From Anaerolineaceae bacterium UBA5224 (GTDB taxonomy: Bacteria > Chloroflexota > Anaerolineae > Anaerolineales > Anaerolineaceae), in assembly GCA_002409365.1 (NCBI GenBank), contig DHUW01000054.1, positions 6,097-12,461 of the forward strand: a stretch of 6,365 bases of DNA. The letters run 5' to 3'. Of this stretch, positions 5,844 to 6,365 are shown piece after piece. Each line of letters starts with the position of its first letter. Position 1 is the first letter of the stretch. Both the position numbers and the translations under genes were made by a program. The notes under the pieces are model-generated. The model had not been told where the DNA came from and searched no databases. It worked only from the letters and a program-made list of their open reading frames with translations.

Positions 5844-5870
5844 TTGTTACGAAATAAAACGTTTTATAAT
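5844..5870 (+). promoter_or_regulatory. Promoter of the exported-protein gene with palindrome over the -10 box
   Basis: A perfect TATAAT (5865-5870) follows TTGTTA (5844-5849) after 15 nt, or TTTGTT after 16 nt. The perfect 14-bp palindrome ATAAAACGTTTTAT (5854-5867) fills the spacer and covers the first three bases of the -10 box. A bound protein would therefore block RNA polymerase. The leader to the ATG at 5905 would be near 28 nt. Confidence 0.55.
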
Positions 5871-5904
5871 CAACCCGGATAAAACACTACCAGAAAGAGG
5901 GTCT

Positions 5905-6365
5905 ATGAAATCCAACAATTCTCTACCGATCATCGCAATTGTCGCACTTGTCTTGCTCTTATTTGTGTGTTGTCTCTGCCTGGTAGCGATCGGTGCTTAT
6001 TTCACTACATCGATCTTTACCTCCACCTCCACCTATACGACAATTGAGGAACCCTTCACGGATATCTTGACTTCTTCTCCCACCCCTGAAGTCACGATCG
6101 ACCCAGGAACGGTCAACCTCGATCCTGTCCAGCTTGACAAAGCAAATGCAACTCTTGATGTTCTTAACGAGACCATTGTACCGATCAACGATCCTATCGA
6201 CCTTTCAGGCAGGCTCGGTGGTAAATCAGGCGTGCCCGATGTTCTGATTGATGAAAACGCGCCCTACTCAGTCGGTGCAAAGAAAGAATTCTGGGCATCA
6301 AATACTGATACGAATGAGAACTTCAAGGTCAATGCAACACTCCAATACGTAGGTGAAAACATTTA
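5905..6365 (+). CDS. Membrane-anchored exported protein of unknown function (partial, 3' end missing)
   Basis: The first 153 residues are open to the window edge. The ATG at 5905 is preceded by AAGAGGG with short spacing and by a good promoter. Residues 8-36 form one hydrophobic segment with a Cys cluster, VCCLCL (Cys22, Cys23, Cys25). A Ser/Thr-rich stretch (38-64) follows, typical of a linker exposed outside the cell. The following part contains IVPINDPIDLSGRLGG (91-106), VPDVLI, YSVGAKKEFWASNTDTNENFKVNATLQYV (121-149). This block looks like the leader or propeptide region of a larger secreted protein, in which a 'VGxxxxFW' strand opens a beta-rich domain. I recall similar openings in Anaerolineae exported proteins, some of them predicted peptidases, but nothing catalytic is visible here. 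It diverges from the HExxH peptidase gene across the repeat. Function unknown; coding status is firm because the frame, start signals and membrane segment agree. Confidence 0.75.
   Translation, partial: MKSNNSLPIIAIVALVLLLFVCCLCLVAIGAYFTTSIFTSTSTYTTIEEPFTDILTSSPTPEVTIDPGTVNLDPVQLDKANATLDVLNETIVPINDPIDLSGRLGGKSGVPDVLIDENAPYSVGAKKEFWASNTDTNENFKVNATLQYVGENI

Noticed and set aside
5583..5882. Open frame on the plus strand containing VILSTAKDL
   Set aside because: Antisense to the metallopeptidase N-terminus, then through the repeat; this peptide is a known artefact of translating the repeat.

Overview
The window most likely comes from a member of the Chloroflexota, probably an Anaerolineae-type anaerobe. 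This is inference. It rests on the Thr/Pro-rich lipoprotein linker, a Cys-rich membrane anchor, a GTCATCC…GGATGAC repeat of the kind that yields spurious 'VILSxAKDL' peptides, and the style of the guanylate kinase and HEWFH metallopeptidase. Base composition is moderate. No phage, CRISPR or transposase gene is visible.

Left end (1–683, minus strand): the 5' part of a TTG-started solute-binding lipoprotein gene runs off the left edge. Only 14 nt upstream of it lies a selenocysteine tRNA gene (selC, anticodon UCA), which has not been given its own promoter elsewhere. The two are probably one transcription unit, and the tRNA implies that the organism decodes UGA as Sec. A divergent intergenic region (684–847) carries a candidate selC promoter on the minus strand. 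On the plus strand it carries a promoter with a LacI-type palindrome over its -35 box, serving the next gene.

Centre left (848–2352, plus strand): a cytoplasmic GH13 alpha-glucan hydrolase of the neopullulanase/cyclomaltodextrinase type, 484 residues, with all catalytic residues present but no N-terminal CBM34-like domain. It ends at a strong intrinsic terminator that can also serve the converging operon.

Centre right (2394–4422, minus strand): a compact operon gmk – rhomboid protease – PAP2 phosphatase. gmk and the rhomboid gene overlap by ATGA, and the rhomboid and PAP2 genes are 12 nt apart. A TATAAT box and a 17-bp dyad lie in front of gmk. The guanylate kinase has Asp in place of Ser/Thr after the P-loop Lys.

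Right end (4436–6365): a membrane-anchored HExxH metallopeptidase on the minus strand, with its start codon at the edge of an 83-bp inverted-repeat element. Diverging from it on the plus strand is the N-terminal part of a membrane-anchored exported protein that runs off the window. A 14-bp palindrome overlaps the perfect -10 box of this last gene and shares the AAACGTTT core with the palindrome at the GH13 promoter.

I see no clear multi-gene undescribed system. The most unusual items are the selC–lipoprotein arrangement, the two AAACGTTT palindromes at promoters, the repeat that appears to supply a ribosome binding site, and the Asp-type guanylate kinase.
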